This document shows, piece after piece, positions 15,842 to 24,357 of a stretch of DNA of 64,000 bases (within the stretch, counting starts at the first letter, position 1; every line of letters begins with the position of its first letter). The translations under genes were made by a program, and so were the position numbers. The stretch lies in the NCBI RefSeq assembly GCF_001427875.1, contig NZ_LMHK01000003.1, positions 372,001-436,000 on the forward strand, written 5' to 3'. The notes under the pieces are model-generated. The model did no database searches. It saw nothing but the letters and a program-made list of their open reading frames with translations, and had not been told where the DNA came from. Origin of the DNA: Devosia sp. Root685. Its GTDB lineage: Bacteria > Pseudomonadota > Alphaproteobacteria > Rhizobiales > Devosiaceae.

Positions 15842-17152
15842 TTGATTCGGCGGCCAAAAATGGACGATTCCCAATCACCCCAGACATCGCTGCGCGGCCG
15901 GGCGGTCCTGGCGCGCGTTACCAGTTATTTGGGGCTCCTTTTGGGGCTTGCCGGCCTTTTTGTCGCGCTGGTGATTTTCGGCGATCTGCGGCCCGATTTT
16001 GCCGCGCTTGGCTATCTCGTGGCGCTGGCTTTCGTTGCTTTCCTGCCTATGCCGGTGCGCACGGTTACGCGGATCCTCGAGGTGCCGGCGATTGCCCCGC
16101 CGCCCGGGGGGGCAGATGACGATGTCATGGCCGCCTTTGCCGAGGCGCTGGGCGAAGCGTGTCTGGTGCTCGACCGGCGCGGCGCGGTGGCCTATCGCAA
16201 TCAGGCTGCGGCGGGCCAATATCCCAATGTGCAGAAGGGCAAGGTCCTCACCCTCGTCATGCGCAATCCCGAACTGGTCGCGGCGGTGGACGCGGCTCTG
16301 CGCACCGGCACGCCGCATAGTTTTGAGCTGCACGAGACGTTGCCGAGCGAAACCTGGGATCGGGTCACCGTGGCGCCCATTCGCAGCCCCGGCAGCGATT
16401 GGCTGGAGGCAGACGACCGGCATCTGCTGGTGACCTTTCAGAGCCTGACCGAACTCAAGCGTGTCGATGCCATGCGCACCGACTTCATCGCCAACGCCAG
16501 CCACGAATTGCGCACGCCGCTGGCCTCGTTGCTGGGCTTTATCGATACGCTACTGGGGCCTGCGGCGCGGGACGCGGTGGCGCGCGAAAAATTCCTCGCC
16601 ATCATGCGCGGCCAGGCCGATCGCATGAGCCGGTTGATCGATGATTTGCTGAGTTTGTCGCGCATTGAAATGTATCAGCATGTGCGCCCGACCGGCTCGG
16701 TGGATCTGGCGGGCTTGCTGCGCGAAGTGCGCGAGGGGTTGCAGACCCAGGCCAAGGCGGCCGAGATCGATGTGGTGATGGACTTGCCCGAGGGGCCGGT
16801 GATGGTCACGGGGGACCGCAACCAGCTCTATGAAGTGTTCGAAAATCTCGTCGATAATGCCATCAAATATGGCGCCGATGGCAAGACGGTGGATGTGTCG
16901 CTGAGCGCGGTGGACCGTGGCGGTTTCCGGCATCTTATCAGCGTCGTCGATCATGGGCCGGGCGTCGAGCCCGAACACGTGCCGCGCATGACCGAGCGGT
17001 TTTATCGCATCGAAGTCGAAACCAGCCGCAAGAAGAAGGGTACGGGCCTCGGGCTCGCCATCGTCAAGCACATCGTGCAGCGCCATCGCGGGCAGATTTC
17101 CATCAAGAGCCGCCCCGGCGAAGGGCTGCGCGTGGATGTTATGCTGCCATAG
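15842..17152 (+). CDS. phoR: PhoR-like sensor histidine kinase
   Basis: 436 residues: two adjacent N-terminal membrane helices (about residues 25-70), a PAS-like domain (about 90-200; LVLDRRGAVAYRNQAA), a HisKA domain with NASHELRTPLASLLGF, and an HATPase domain with N-box NLVDNAIKYG, DHGPGV and GTGLGLAIVKHIV. This short-loop double-helix anchor with a PAS domain is the PhoR pattern, sensing phosphate through the Pst/PhoU system. The usual partners (pst, phoU, phoB) do not follow here. Start may be TTG at 15842 (GGGAG 7 nt upstream) or ATG at 15860. Divergent from ppk2. Confidence 0.82.
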   Translation: MIRRPKMDDSQSPQTSLRGRAVLARVTSYLGLLLGLAGLFVALVIFGDLRPDFAALGYLVALAFVAFLPMPVRTVTRILEVPAIAPPPGGADDDVMAAFAEALGEACLVLDRRGAVAYRNQAAAGQYPNVQKGKVLTLVMRNPELVAAVDAALRTGTPHSFELHETLPSETWDRVTVAPIRSPGSDWLEADDRHLLVTFQSLTELKRVDAMRTDFIANASHELRTPLASLLGFIDTLLGPAARDAVAREKFLAIMRGQADRMSRLIDDLLSLSRIEMYQHVRPTGSVDLAGLLREVREGLQTQAKAAEIDVVMDLPEGPVMVTGDRNQLYEVFENLVDNAIKYGADGKTVDVSLSAVDRGGFRHLISVVDHGPGVEPEHVPRMTERFYRIEVETSRKKKGTGLGLAIVKHIVQRHRGQISIKSRPGEGLRVDVMLP

Positions 17153-17182
17153 GGGCGAAGGTGGGGTGCAGCGTGTGTGGCT

Positions 17183-17300
17183 CCACCCCCTCCCGGCCTC
17201 CCCCATCAAGGGGGAGGTGCTGCATCGAGTTTGTGGCTGGATCGCGCGCCTATCACCAGCCCGGCACCTCCCCCTTGATGGGGGAGGCTGGGAGGGGGTG
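17183..17300. repeat. Palindromic repeat, family E (CCCCCTCCC...CCTCCCCCATCAAGGGGGAGG type)
   Basis: Outer arms CACCCCCTCCC/GGGAGGGGGTG and two inner palindromes CTCCCCCATCAAGGGGGAG and CTCCCCCTTGATGGGGGAG. A near-identical copy occupies 26163-26280 and a diverged one 17918-18026. Lies in the convergent phoR/carbonic anhydrase gap. Confidence 0.9.
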
Positions 17301-17309
17301 ACCGCTTGC

Positions 17310-17861
17310 CTAGGCCGGATCGAAATCCCCCGGCTTTTGCGCTTCTACCAATCCCGCCGCAAAGCGCTTGGCATTCTTCACATAGCGATCCGCCGAGGCG
17401 GTCAGACCCGCGATGGCTTCCGCGTCGAGTGTGCGGATGACCTTGCCGGGCGCGCCGACGACGAGGGAATTGTCGGGGATTTCCTTACCTTCGGTGATGA
17501 GGGCATTGGCGCCTATAAGACAGTTCTTGCCGATTTTTGCGCCATTGAGCACCGTGGCGCCCATACCGATCAGGGTGTTGTCGCCAATGGTGCAGCCATG
17601 GATGATGGCGCTGTGGCCGATGGTGCAATTTTCCCCGATGGTGAGGGGAAAGCCATTGTCGGTGTGGAGGACAGAATTTTCCTGCACATTGGAGCGCGCG
17701 CCGATGGTGATGGGTTCGATATCGCCCCGGGCGACGACGCCGAACCAGATGCCGGCTTCGGCGCCGATATGGCAATCGCCGATCAGCACGGCGGTCGGAG
17801 CGATCCAGCCCACGTCGGGGGAGATGTCGGGGGTGATCCCGTCGAGGGCGTATATGGGCAT
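17310..17861 (-). CDS. Gamma-carbonic anhydrase family protein (left-handed beta-helix hexapeptide)
   Basis: 183 residues from the ATG at 17861 (GGAG 7 nt upstream). Hexapeptide-repeat turns run through most of the protein (IGDCHIGAEAGIWFG, IGENCTIGHSAIIHGCTIG, IGMGATVLNGAKIG, IGANALI), forming a trimeric left-handed beta-helix. Metal-ligand histidines are visible in NSVLHTD, IGHSAIIHG. These proteins hydrate CO2 in some members; most bacterial YrdA/PaaY-like relatives have unproven substrates. A longer frame starting at 17924 would run into the adjacent repeat. Confidence 0.9.
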   Translation of the reverse strand: MPIYALDGITPDISPDVGWIAPTAVLIGDCHIGAEAGIWFGVVARGDIEPITIGARSNVQENSVLHTDNGFPLTIGENCTIGHSAIIHGCTIGDNTLIGMGATVLNGAKIGKNCLIGANALITEGKEIPDNSLVVGAPGKVIRTLDAEAIAGLTASADRYVKNAKRFAAGLVEAQKPGDFDPA

Positions 17862-17917
17862 GGGGTGCTCCGAGGGTCGTTTGGGGGCATGATAGTTGAG
17901 AGTGGTGGGTGCCGGTA

Positions 17918-18026
17918 CCCCCACCTAGCCTCCCCCTGGCAGGGCGAGGGACGTATCGAGTTTGGTGCGATGGCTGTGGGCCACCGGCAGATCCCTCCCC
18001 CTACCAGGGGGGGGGTAGGTGGGGGT
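17918..18026. repeat. Palindromic repeat, diverged copy of family E
   Basis: Arms ACCCCCACCTAGCCTCCCCC and CCTACC...GGTAGGTGGGGGT enclose a ~65-nt middle. It lies between the carbonic anhydrase start and the selO stop and probably contributes the 3' end of the selO transcript. Confidence 0.75.
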
Positions 18027-18027
18027 G

Positions 18028-19434
18028 CTACATCACACCATAGGCCGCGCGCATCTCGGCAATCTCGCCTAGCGTCTCGTGAAACAGCCCCCAGTCGTCG
18101 TTTTCCGCAATCGGGGTCCAGATGGCTTCCATGTCCTCGATCAGCATGGTGCGCGGTTTTTCGCGGGCGAAATAGGGGTGATCGAGATTGACGTCCGGCG
18201 CGGGCCCAAAGGTTTCGAGGAGATCGGCGAGCGGGCGGAAGGCTTCGGTTGCATAGAACGCTGCCGAGGGACTGCGCGCTGCCCGTTCGGCGCTGAGGCT
18301 GCCGCCGCGCCAGTCGAAGAAGAATTGCTCATAGGGCGCCTTGCTGGCCGAGAGGAAGCCGAAGAGCGCGGTGACAAAAGCATTGTTGCTGTCCTCGTCG
18401 CGCGGCGAAAGGCCGAGGCGGCGGAGCATGGCGAGGGGGAGTTGGGTGCGGAAGATGGGCCAGACCGTGTTGAGCGCCGGCTCCAATGTTTCAAGATTGG
18501 AGAGGGGAAGCAGGCATTCGGCGAGGCGGGTGAGGTTCCAGGCGAGGGTGTCGGGCTGGCGGCCAAAACTATAAAGGCTGGTCTCGTCGAAATAGGCGGC
18601 GGTGAAATCGGGATCGTAGACCGGCACGAAGCGCCAGGGCCCGTAGTCAAAACTCTCGCCTGTTATGTTGATATTGTCGGTATTGAGCACGCCATGGACA
18701 AAGCCCGCCGCGATCCATTGCGCGCCGAGAATGGCCACTTTTTCGACCACGGCTTCGAGGAGGGCCGCGGCTGGGTCGTCCGTGCCGACGAGGTGCGGGT
18801 AATAATTCGCAATAGAATAATCAACGAGTCGGCGGAGGTTTTCCGTGTCATCGAGAAAGGCGAGGCGCTGAAAGGTGCCGATGCGAATGTGGCTGTGGCT
18901 GAGGCGGGTCAGCACCGCCGAGCGGGTCGGTGATGGTTCATCGCCGCGATAAAGCTGTTCGCCGGTTTCGACCAATGAAAAGCTCTTCGAGGTATAGACC
19001 CCCAGCGCTTCGAGCATTTCGGTGGCCAAGACTTCGCGCACACCGCCCTTGAGCGTCAGCCGCCCGTCGCCGCCGCGCGACCAGGGCGTTTTGCCTGAAC
19101 CCTTGGTGCCGAAATCGAGGAGGCGCCCATCGAGAGGGTCCTCGCACTGCGCATACAAGAAACCACGGCCGTCGCCGAGATCGGCATTGTAGGTGCGGAA
19201 TTGGTGGCCGTGATAGCGCAGCGCCAGGGGTTTTGGGAGCGAGCCGGGCAGAGGCTCGAAGCGGCCGAAATGCTTCAGCCATTCCTCGTCTGTCAGGTCG
19301 CCGAGGCCGATACGGTCGGCCCAGCGCTGGTCGCGATGGCGCAGAATGGTTTGTGGAAAATCGGCGGGATCGACGGGATCGAAAAAGTCCGTGCCGAGCT
19401 CTTCATGGCGGCGGGCGGGCATAAACTGGGTCAT
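18028..19434 (-). CDS. selO: Protein adenylyltransferase SelO (YdiU family)
   Basis: 468 residues of the SelO pseudokinase fold, which transfers AMP from ATP to protein hydroxyl groups. Conserved blocks: RYHGHQFRTYNADLGDGRG, GTKGSGKTPWSRGGDGRLTLKGGVREVLATE and the metal-binding HGVLNTDNINITGESFDYGPW. The C-terminus stops at residues EIAEMRAAYGVM without the C-terminal redox cysteine/selenocysteine motif found in E. coli YdiU and in animal SelO. Monocistronic and flanked by a repeat downstream and a divergent HAD phosphatase upstream. Confidence 0.92.
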   Translation of the reverse strand: MTQFMPARRHEELGTDFFDPVDPADFPQTILRHRDQRWADRIGLGDLTDEEWLKHFGRFEPLPGSLPKPLALRYHGHQFRTYNADLGDGRGFLYAQCEDPLDGRLLDFGTKGSGKTPWSRGGDGRLTLKGGVREVLATEMLEALGVYTSKSFSLVETGEQLYRGDEPSPTRSAVLTRLSHSHIRIGTFQRLAFLDDTENLRRLVDYSIANYYPHLVGTDDPAAALLEAVVEKVAILGAQWIAAGFVHGVLNTDNINITGESFDYGPWRFVPVYDPDFTAAYFDETSLYSFGRQPDTLAWNLTRLAECLLPLSNLETLEPALNTVWPIFRTQLPLAMLRRLGLSPRDEDSNNAFVTALFGFLSASKAPYEQFFFDWRGGSLSAERAARSPSAAFYATEAFRPLADLLETFGPAPDVNLDHPYFAREKPRTMLIEDMEAIWTPIAENDDWGLFHETLGEIAEMRAAYGVM

Positions 19435-19526
19435 GAGTATTCAACGTTTCCGCGCCCGCTTTTCGCAAGGCTTGCTTGCGGCGCCACGTCTGGCGCCCGG
19501 GGTCAAATCGGCCTATATCACGCAAG

Positions 19527-20189
19527 ATGATACAGCTTGCACCCTTTCAGGCCGCCATCTTCGATATGGACGGCACCTTGCTCGACACTGAAGCGGTCTT
19601 CAAGACCATCGTCTTCGAAGTCTGCACCGATCTCGGATTCGAAATGACCGACGACGTGCATCGTTCCATGGTCGGGGGCAGTCACGAGCACACCAACCGG
19701 CTTCTGCTCGAAGCCTATGGCGTCAGTTTTCCCTATGCACTGTTCGACGAAAAATGCCGGGTCACCATGCGGGCGCGCTCGCATGGCGGCGTGCCGGTAA
19801 AACCCGGCGTGCACGAGTTTATTGCCGCGCTTCACGCCAACAATATTCCGACGGCGGTCGCGACCTCCTCGCGAAACCCCCATGCCCAGCACCATTTGAG
19901 CGCTGCCGGTCTGCTCGACCTGTTCGAGACCGTGGTGACGCGCGATGATGTGACCCACCCCAAGCCGCATCCCGAGCCCTATCTGACGGCGGCAAGCCGC
20001 CTCAAGATCGACCCGGCAAATTGCCTCGCGCTCGAAGACAGCCTGGCCGGGGTACGCGCCGCCCATGCCGCGGGCATGCAGACCGTGATGGTGCCCGATC
20101 TCGTCCATCCCAATGACGAGGTGCTGGCACTCGGCATTTCGGTGATGGAAAGCCTCGTCCACGTGCACAAGGCGGCGTTTCCGCACTGA
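19527..20189 (+). CDS. HAD-superfamily phosphatase (beta-phosphoglucomutase-like, GPH type)
   Basis: 220 residues, HAD subfamily IA with a cap after motif I. Motif I FDMDGTLLDTE, motif II VATSSRN and motifs III/IV HPKPHPEPY...LALEDSLAGVRAA are intact, so it should be an active Mg-dependent phosphatase or phosphomutase. Substrate unknown; family members act on sugar phosphates or phosphoglycolate. The ATG at 19527 has a weak ribosome site. Divergent from selO with 92 nt between starts. Confidence 0.88.
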   Translation: MIQLAPFQAAIFDMDGTLLDTEAVFKTIVFEVCTDLGFEMTDDVHRSMVGGSHEHTNRLLLEAYGVSFPYALFDEKCRVTMRARSHGGVPVKPGVHEFIAALHANNIPTAVATSSRNPHAQHHLSAAGLLDLFETVVTRDDVTHPKPHPEPYLTAASRLKIDPANCLALEDSLAGVRAAHAAGMQTVMVPDLVHPNDEVLALGISVMESLVHVHKAAFPH

Positions 20190-20228
20190 GCTTTTGCTCT
20201 GATTTCCAGCGCAATCTCACACGCGATT

Positions 20229-20297
20229 GTCACCCCGGCTTTAGGCCAGGGCCCATCCTGACATCTCAAGTTGGGTCCCGGCCTTAGCCGGGATGAC
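20229..20297. repeat. Dispersed palindrome, family B
   Basis: Copy of the unit at 10725-10792, with arms CACCCCGGCTTTAGGCC and GGCCTTAGCCGGGATGA. The rest of the 351-nt gap 20190-20540 is AT-rich promoter-like DNA with a CtrA-type box (see 20469-20483). Confidence 0.85.
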
Positions 20298-20468
20298 AGC
20301 CTGCGGGTGACGTATACGGCAGGCGCGGGAGCTGTGCCCCCATCGCATCGATCTGTTAAGAAACAGACGCGCTAAAAAGCGCATAAAATTCTAATTTCTT
20401 CCGAAAACCTTTGCTCAGCACGTTGCAAGCCCATGGATTTCATGGGTTTTCAAGAACGGCTTTGGCGA

Positions 20469-20483
20469 TTAACCGTGTTTTAA
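20469..20483. promoter_or_regulatory. CtrA-type binding box (TTAA-N7-TTAA)
   Basis: Reads TTAACCGTGTTTTAA, an exact TTAA-N7-TTAA match to the core of the CtrA site, lying 58-72 nt upstream of the first possible start of the cell wall hydrolase. A second TTAACC half-site follows at 20502-20507. CtrA control of a cell wall hydrolase would fit cell-cycle-timed peptidoglycan remodelling; the regulation is inferred. Confidence 0.5.
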
Positions 20484-20540
20484 GAAGCTAAGGCCTATGG
20501 TTAACCAGCCGTAAATTTTGGCTTCCATCTCTTTACGGGC

Positions 20541-21539
20541 TTGGCTAGTGTGCCCCCGCAAAGACGGATTGCGAATGCGATCCAACCAGAAGGCCCGCCG
20601 GAGGTAACGGATGGGCTCAGGGGCAAGGACGGGGCATTGACTTCAAGCTGGGGGCACAGGTTCTCGCGCGCCGCTTTCAAAGTGGCTGCACTTGCCGCGA
20701 CGGTTTTCGTTGCCGGCGTGATTGCCTCGCCTCTCGTGGTCCATGCCAATGAATCCGACTTCGTTCTGCCACTCGCTATTCCGGCTCCCGTTGCCCAGCT
20801 CCGTACGCAGCCCGCTCTCGGCGCCACCATGGTGCCGCTCGCGCCGGGCCAGCAGCACCTGACCGACGCTCTCCTCTCCAATTATGTCGCGCGCCAGCAG
20901 CAGCTGCGCGCCGTCGATGTGACCGAAGCCGGCCCGCAGGCGCCGCTTTCGACCGAAATGCTGATGGGCTATATCGCGCGCGGCTCGCTCAATGGCGGCA
21001 ATACCGCCCTTTCGGCGATCGACAGCTTTATGAAGCCTGTCGCCGGGCACCAGCCGACCGTGACGCCGGACCTGCTCGCGGCTTATATCGCCAGCGGCTA
21101 TCAGCCCACCGCCAAGCGCGCCGAAGTCGCCAATGCCGAGCGCGATTGCCTCGCCCAGGCGATTTACCACGAAGCGCGCGGCGAAAGCGCTGCCGGCCAG
21201 CTCGCCGTGGCCAATGTCATTGTCAACCGCGCCCGTTCGGACAAGTATCCGTCCTCGCTCTGCGGCGTGATCTATCAGGGCGCCAATCAGGGCCGCTACC
21301 GCTGCCAGTTCACCTTTGCCTGCGATGGCCGCGGCGATGCGCCGGGCGAACGCCAGGCCTGGGCCCGCTCCATGGCGCTCGCCAAGGATGTCTACGCCGA
21401 ATATGCGACTGGCGCAGAAATCGGTGCCATTCCGGATTCGGCGCTGTTCTACCACACGACCAATGTCCGCCCGTCCTGGTCCTATACCTTTAGCCGCGTG
21501 GCTGAAGTCGGGGCGCACATTTTCTATTCGCCGAACTGA
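20541..21539 (+). CDS. SleB/CwlJ-type cell wall hydrolase
   Basis: Up to 332 residues. A single hydrophobic segment (AAFKVAALAATVFVAGVIAS) anchors or exports the protein. The C-terminal third is a hydrolase-2 (SleB) domain: ERDCLAQAIYHEARGE with the catalytic-type glutamates, VANVIVNRARS, and FYHTTNVRPSW, with paired cysteines in SLCG, RCQFTFACDG. It likely cleaves peptidoglycan in the periplasm. The start is uncertain: TTG at 20541 gives a 50-residue cytoplasmic tail, while TTG at 20637 (AAGGACGGGG upstream) starts just before the membrane segment; an ATG with a perfect GGAGG at 20609 is out of frame. Confidence 0.85.
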   Translation: MASVPPQRRIANAIQPEGPPEVTDGLRGKDGALTSSWGHRFSRAAFKVAALAATVFVAGVIASPLVVHANESDFVLPLAIPAPVAQLRTQPALGATMVPLAPGQQHLTDALLSNYVARQQQLRAVDVTEAGPQAPLSTEMLMGYIARGSLNGGNTALSAIDSFMKPVAGHQPTVTPDLLAAYIASGYQPTAKRAEVANAERDCLAQAIYHEARGESAAGQLAVANVIVNRARSDKYPSSLCGVIYQGANQGRYRCQFTFACDGRGDAPGERQAWARSMALAKDVYAEYATGAEIGAIPDSALFYHTTNVRPSWSYTFSRVAEVGAHIFYSPN

Positions 21540-21620
21540 GTTTTAGGTTTGGTTTCAGTGGCTTGGTGAGTTCTCGCGCAAGCGGGAATTTTCGTTTGTG
21601 GGCGTGGGCCGTCGGTGAAG

Positions 21621-21745
21621 TAGCCCTCATCCTGAGGTGCTTTGCGTAGCAAAGCCTCGAAGGGCGAGGGCGTGCCCGGATGCTGCAGTGCCACGCCCTC
21701 GTGGTTCGAGGCTACACTGCGTTCCGCACCTCACCATGAGGGCTA
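21621..21745. repeat. Palindromic repeat, family D
   Basis: Arms TAGCCCTCATCCTGAGGTGC (21621-21640) and its imperfect inverse at 21726-21745, with inner elements shared with 14765-14886. Lies in the convergent hydrolase/pckA gap. Confidence 0.8.
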
Positions 21746-21772
21746 CGGCGGCATTTTTCATGGAAGAAAACA

Positions 21773-21802
21773 CAAAGGGCGCCAGCGGCGCCCTTTGTTT
21801 TT
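21773..21802. terminator. Bidirectional rho-independent terminator (pckA / cell wall hydrolase)
   Basis: An 11-bp perfect stem (CAAAGGGCGCC / GGCGCCCTTTG) with an AGC loop, followed by TTTTT on the plus strand; on the minus strand it starts 3 nt after the pckA stop codon and is followed by TGTTTTC. Confidence 0.9.
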
Positions 21803-23393
21803 ACTCCGCTGCCTCAAGCAATTGCGGGCCGGCTTCTGCGTCGGCTGCGGGGCCGAACTTCTTGAAATTGTTGCGGAAAAGATCGACCAGTTTCGTTGCT
21901 TGAAGATCATAGGCGTCGGGGTCGGCCCAGCATTGGCGGGGGTCGAGGAGGCGGAGATCGACGCCGGCGACGGTGATAGGGACGGCGAAGCCGAAGAGCG
22001 GGTCGATCCGGGTTGGGGCATTGTCGAGCGAGCCGTCGAGGGCGGCGGTGAGGAGGCGGCGGGTCGAGGCGATGTCGATGCGTTTGCCCTGGCCATAGGC
22101 GCCGCCGATCCAGCCGGTATTGAGGAGCCATGCCTGGGCGCCGCTCAAGCGCAGCCGTTCGGCCAGCATGTCGCCGTAAACCGTTGGATGCAAAGGCATA
22201 AATGGCGCACCGAAGCAGGCCGAGAAAGTGGCTTGCGGCTCGGTGACGCCGCGTTCGGTGCCGGCGACCTTGGCGGTGTAGCCCGAGAGGAAATGGTAGA
22301 CGGCCTGTTCCGGCGTCAGTTTGGCGAGGGGCGGCAGGACCCCGAAAGCGTCCGCGGTGAGGAAGACGACGGTCTTTGGCGTGCCGCCGACACTGCCTTT
22401 GGCGAGGGCCGGCAGGACGTGAAGCGGATAGGCCGCACGGGTGTTTTCGGTGAGGGAAACGTCATCAAACGTTGGCAGACTGTTACCGTCGAGCACGACG
22501 TTTTCGAGCACTGTGCCAAAAGTGCGTGTGGCGGCATAGATTTCCGGCTCCGCCGCCTCGCTGAGCTTGACGGTTTTGGCGTAGCAACCGCCTTCGAGGT
22601 TGAAGACGCCGTCATCGCTCCAGCCATGTTCGTCATCCCCGATCAGAGGGCGAGCGGGGTCATTGGAGAGCGTCGTCTTGCCCGTGCCCGAGAGGCCGAA
22701 GAACAGTGCGGCCTCGCCTTCGGGACCAAGATTGGCCGAACAGTGCATGGGCAGCACATTGTCCGCCGGGGCATGGAAATTGAAGAGCGAAAAAACGCTC
22801 TTCTTGATTTCGCCGGCATAGCGGGTGCCGCCGATAAGGACCAGGTTGCGGCTCATGTCGAGGGCGATGACGGTTTCGCTGCGCGTGCCATGGCGGGCTG
22901 GATCGGCCGTGAACAGGGGCGCGTGGATGATGGTCACCGGCGTCGCGGTGTCCGACGTTGCGATACCCTCGCCGGGGCGAATGAGCAGATTGCGGATGAA
23001 GAGGGCGTGCCAGGCGCTGGGGGTGAGGACGGTGACGCCGTATTGGTGCCTGATATCGGCGCCGGCAAGAAGGTCCTGGCGGTAGAGGTTTTGCCCGGCG
23101 AGGTGCGCCGTGATGTCGCTAAGGAGGAGATCGAACTGAGCCGGCGTGAGGGCGCCGGCATTGTCCCACCACACTTTTTCCTCGGTCAGGCTATCGCGGA
23201 CAATGAACTTGTCCTTGGGCGAGCGGCCGGTAAAGGCGCCGGTTTCGACCGAGAGCGCGCCATGGGCGGTGAGCCGCGCATCGCTTTCGCTCAGGGCTCG
23301 TGCAACCAGTGTGGGGGCGATGGCGTTTGCACTGAGCGAAAGTGCGGCTTCGGCGATTGCCTGGCGCAGGGCGCTGTGGTCCTCGACACTCAT
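21801..23393 (-). CDS. pckA: Phosphoenolpyruvate carboxykinase (ATP)
   Basis: 530 residues, the normal length. The enzyme converts oxaloacetate and ATP to PEP, CO2 and ADP, the entry step of gluconeogenesis. Motifs visible: [11 protein letters not shown], the kinase-1a P-loop GLSGTGKTT, the metal-binding LIGDDEHGW and EGGCYAK, and ENTRAAYPL. It starts with ATG at 23393 after a GGAGA site and diverges from chvI across a 239-nt gap, an arrangement conserved in Rhizobiales. A terminator immediately follows. Confidence 0.97.
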   Translation of the reverse strand: MSVEDHSALRQAIAEAALSLSANAIAPTLVARALSESDARLTAHGALSVETGAFTGRSPKDKFIVRDSLTEEKVWWDNAGALTPAQFDLLLSDITAHLAGQNLYRQDLLAGADIRHQYGVTVLTPSAWHALFIRNLLIRPGEGIATSDTATPVTIIHAPLFTADPARHGTRSETVIALDMSRNLVLIGGTRYAGEIKKSVFSLFNFHAPADNVLPMHCSANLGPEGEAALFFGLSGTGKTTLSNDPARPLIGDDEHGWSDDGVFNLEGGCYAKTVKLSEAAEPEIYAATRTFGTVLENVVLDGNSLPTFDDVSLTENTRAAYPLHVLPALAKGSVGGTPKTVVFLTADAFGVLPPLAKLTPEQAVYHFLSGYTAKVAGTERGVTEPQATFSACFGAPFMPLHPTVYGDMLAERLRLSGAQAWLLNTGWIGGAYGQGKRIDIASTRRLLTAALDGSLDNAPTRIDPLFGFAVPITVAGVDLRLLDPRQCWADPDAYDLQATKLVDLFRNNFKKFGPAADAEAGPQLLEAAE

Positions 23394-23561
23394 AATTCGT
23401 CTCCATCAGGCGCCGCAAAGGGCAGCGGATGGGACCGAAAATAGGGAGGTCAAGGCCCTGCAAACCATCCCGAAATCGGTCGTAAGACGGAAGTCGCAGG
23501 TATTTCGTAGGGGGTGAGGGACTGGTTAGAGGCTTGGCCCCGCCTTATTTAACGCGTAATT

Positions 23562-23615
23562 GTCGCCTGCAACGTCGCGTGAGGGGCCGCGGCCCCGACA
23601 AGATGCAAGCGTCGC
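23562..23615 (+). promoter_or_regulatory. chvI leader with three GTCGC pentamers and a GC palindrome
   Basis: GTCGC occurs at 23562, 23574 and 23611, in the 75 nt before chvI, and a GGGGCC-GC-GGCCCC palindrome lies at 23583-23596. GTCGC-containing motifs have been reported for ChvI-regulated promoters, so autoregulation is plausible; this is from general recollection and not a scored match. Confidence 0.3.
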
Positions 23616-23632
23616 AACTAGAAAGGCAGAAT

Positions 23633-24349
23633 ATGCCCAAGATCGCCCTCGTGGACGACGACCGGAACATTCTAACCTCCGTTTCCCTCACCCTCGAGGC
23701 GGAAGGCTATCAGGTGGCGACCTATACCGATGGCGCTTCGGGTCTCGAAGGCCTGACCACGGACAAGCCTGATCTCGCCATTCTCGACATCAAGATGCCG
23801 CGCATGGATGGCATGGAACTGCTGCGCCGGCTGCGCCAGAAGTCGGACGTGCCGGTGATCTTCCTCACCTCCAAGGACGAGGAAATCGACGAACTGTTCG
23901 GCCTCAAGATGGGCGCCGACGATTTTATCACCAAGCCGTTCAGCCAGCGTCTCTTGGTCGAGCGGGTCAAGGCGATCCTTCGCCGTTCGGCCCCGCGCGA
24001 TCCGTCGGCGGCCACCGGCCCTGCCGGGGAAGCCATGCCGGGCAAGGCGCTGATCGAGCGCGGCTCGCTGGTGATGGACGAAGAGCGCCACACCTGCACC
24101 TGGAAGGGCCAGCGCGTCACCCTGACTGTCACCGAATTTCTGATCCTCCAGGCCCTCGCCCTGCGTCCCGGCGTCGTAAAATCGCGCAACGCGCTGATGG
24201 ATGCGGCCTATGATGATCAGGTCTATGTCGATGATCGCACCATCGACAGCCACATCAAGCGCCTTCGCAAGAAGTTCAAGGCGACCGATGACGACTTTGA
24301 AATGATCGAAACGCTCTATGGCGTCGGCTATCGCTTCAAGGAGCAATAA
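23633..24349 (+). CDS. chvI: Response regulator ChvI (OmpR family)
   Basis: 238 residues: receiver domain (1-115) with acidic pocket VDDD at 7-10, phospho-acceptor Asp52 in LDIKMP, Thr79 and Lys101 in FITKPF; then an OmpR/PhoB winged helix ending [10 protein letters not shown]. With ChvG it forms the envelope/acid-stress two-component system of Rhizobiales (ExoS-ChvI, BvrS-BvrR), essential for symbiosis or virulence in relatives. ATG at 23633 has GAAAGG upstream. Followed by chvG after 8 nt. Confidence 0.95.
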   Translation: MPKIALVDDDRNILTSVSLTLEAEGYQVATYTDGASGLEGLTTDKPDLAILDIKMPRMDGMELLRRLRQKSDVPVIFLTSKDEEIDELFGLKMGADDFITKPFSQRLLVERVKAILRRSAPRDPSAATGPAGEAMPGKALIERGSLVMDEERHTCTWKGQRVTLTVTEFLILQALALRPGVVKSRNALMDAAYDDQVYVDDRTIDSHIKRLRKKFKATDDDFEMIETLYGVGYRFKEQ

Positions 24350-24357
24350 GGAACTTC

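Noticed and set aside
21642-23444. 600-codon open frame on the plus strand opposite pckA
   Set aside because: The minus strand encodes a full pckA with all motifs. The opposite frame is an artefact of high GC and codon bias and shows no known domain.
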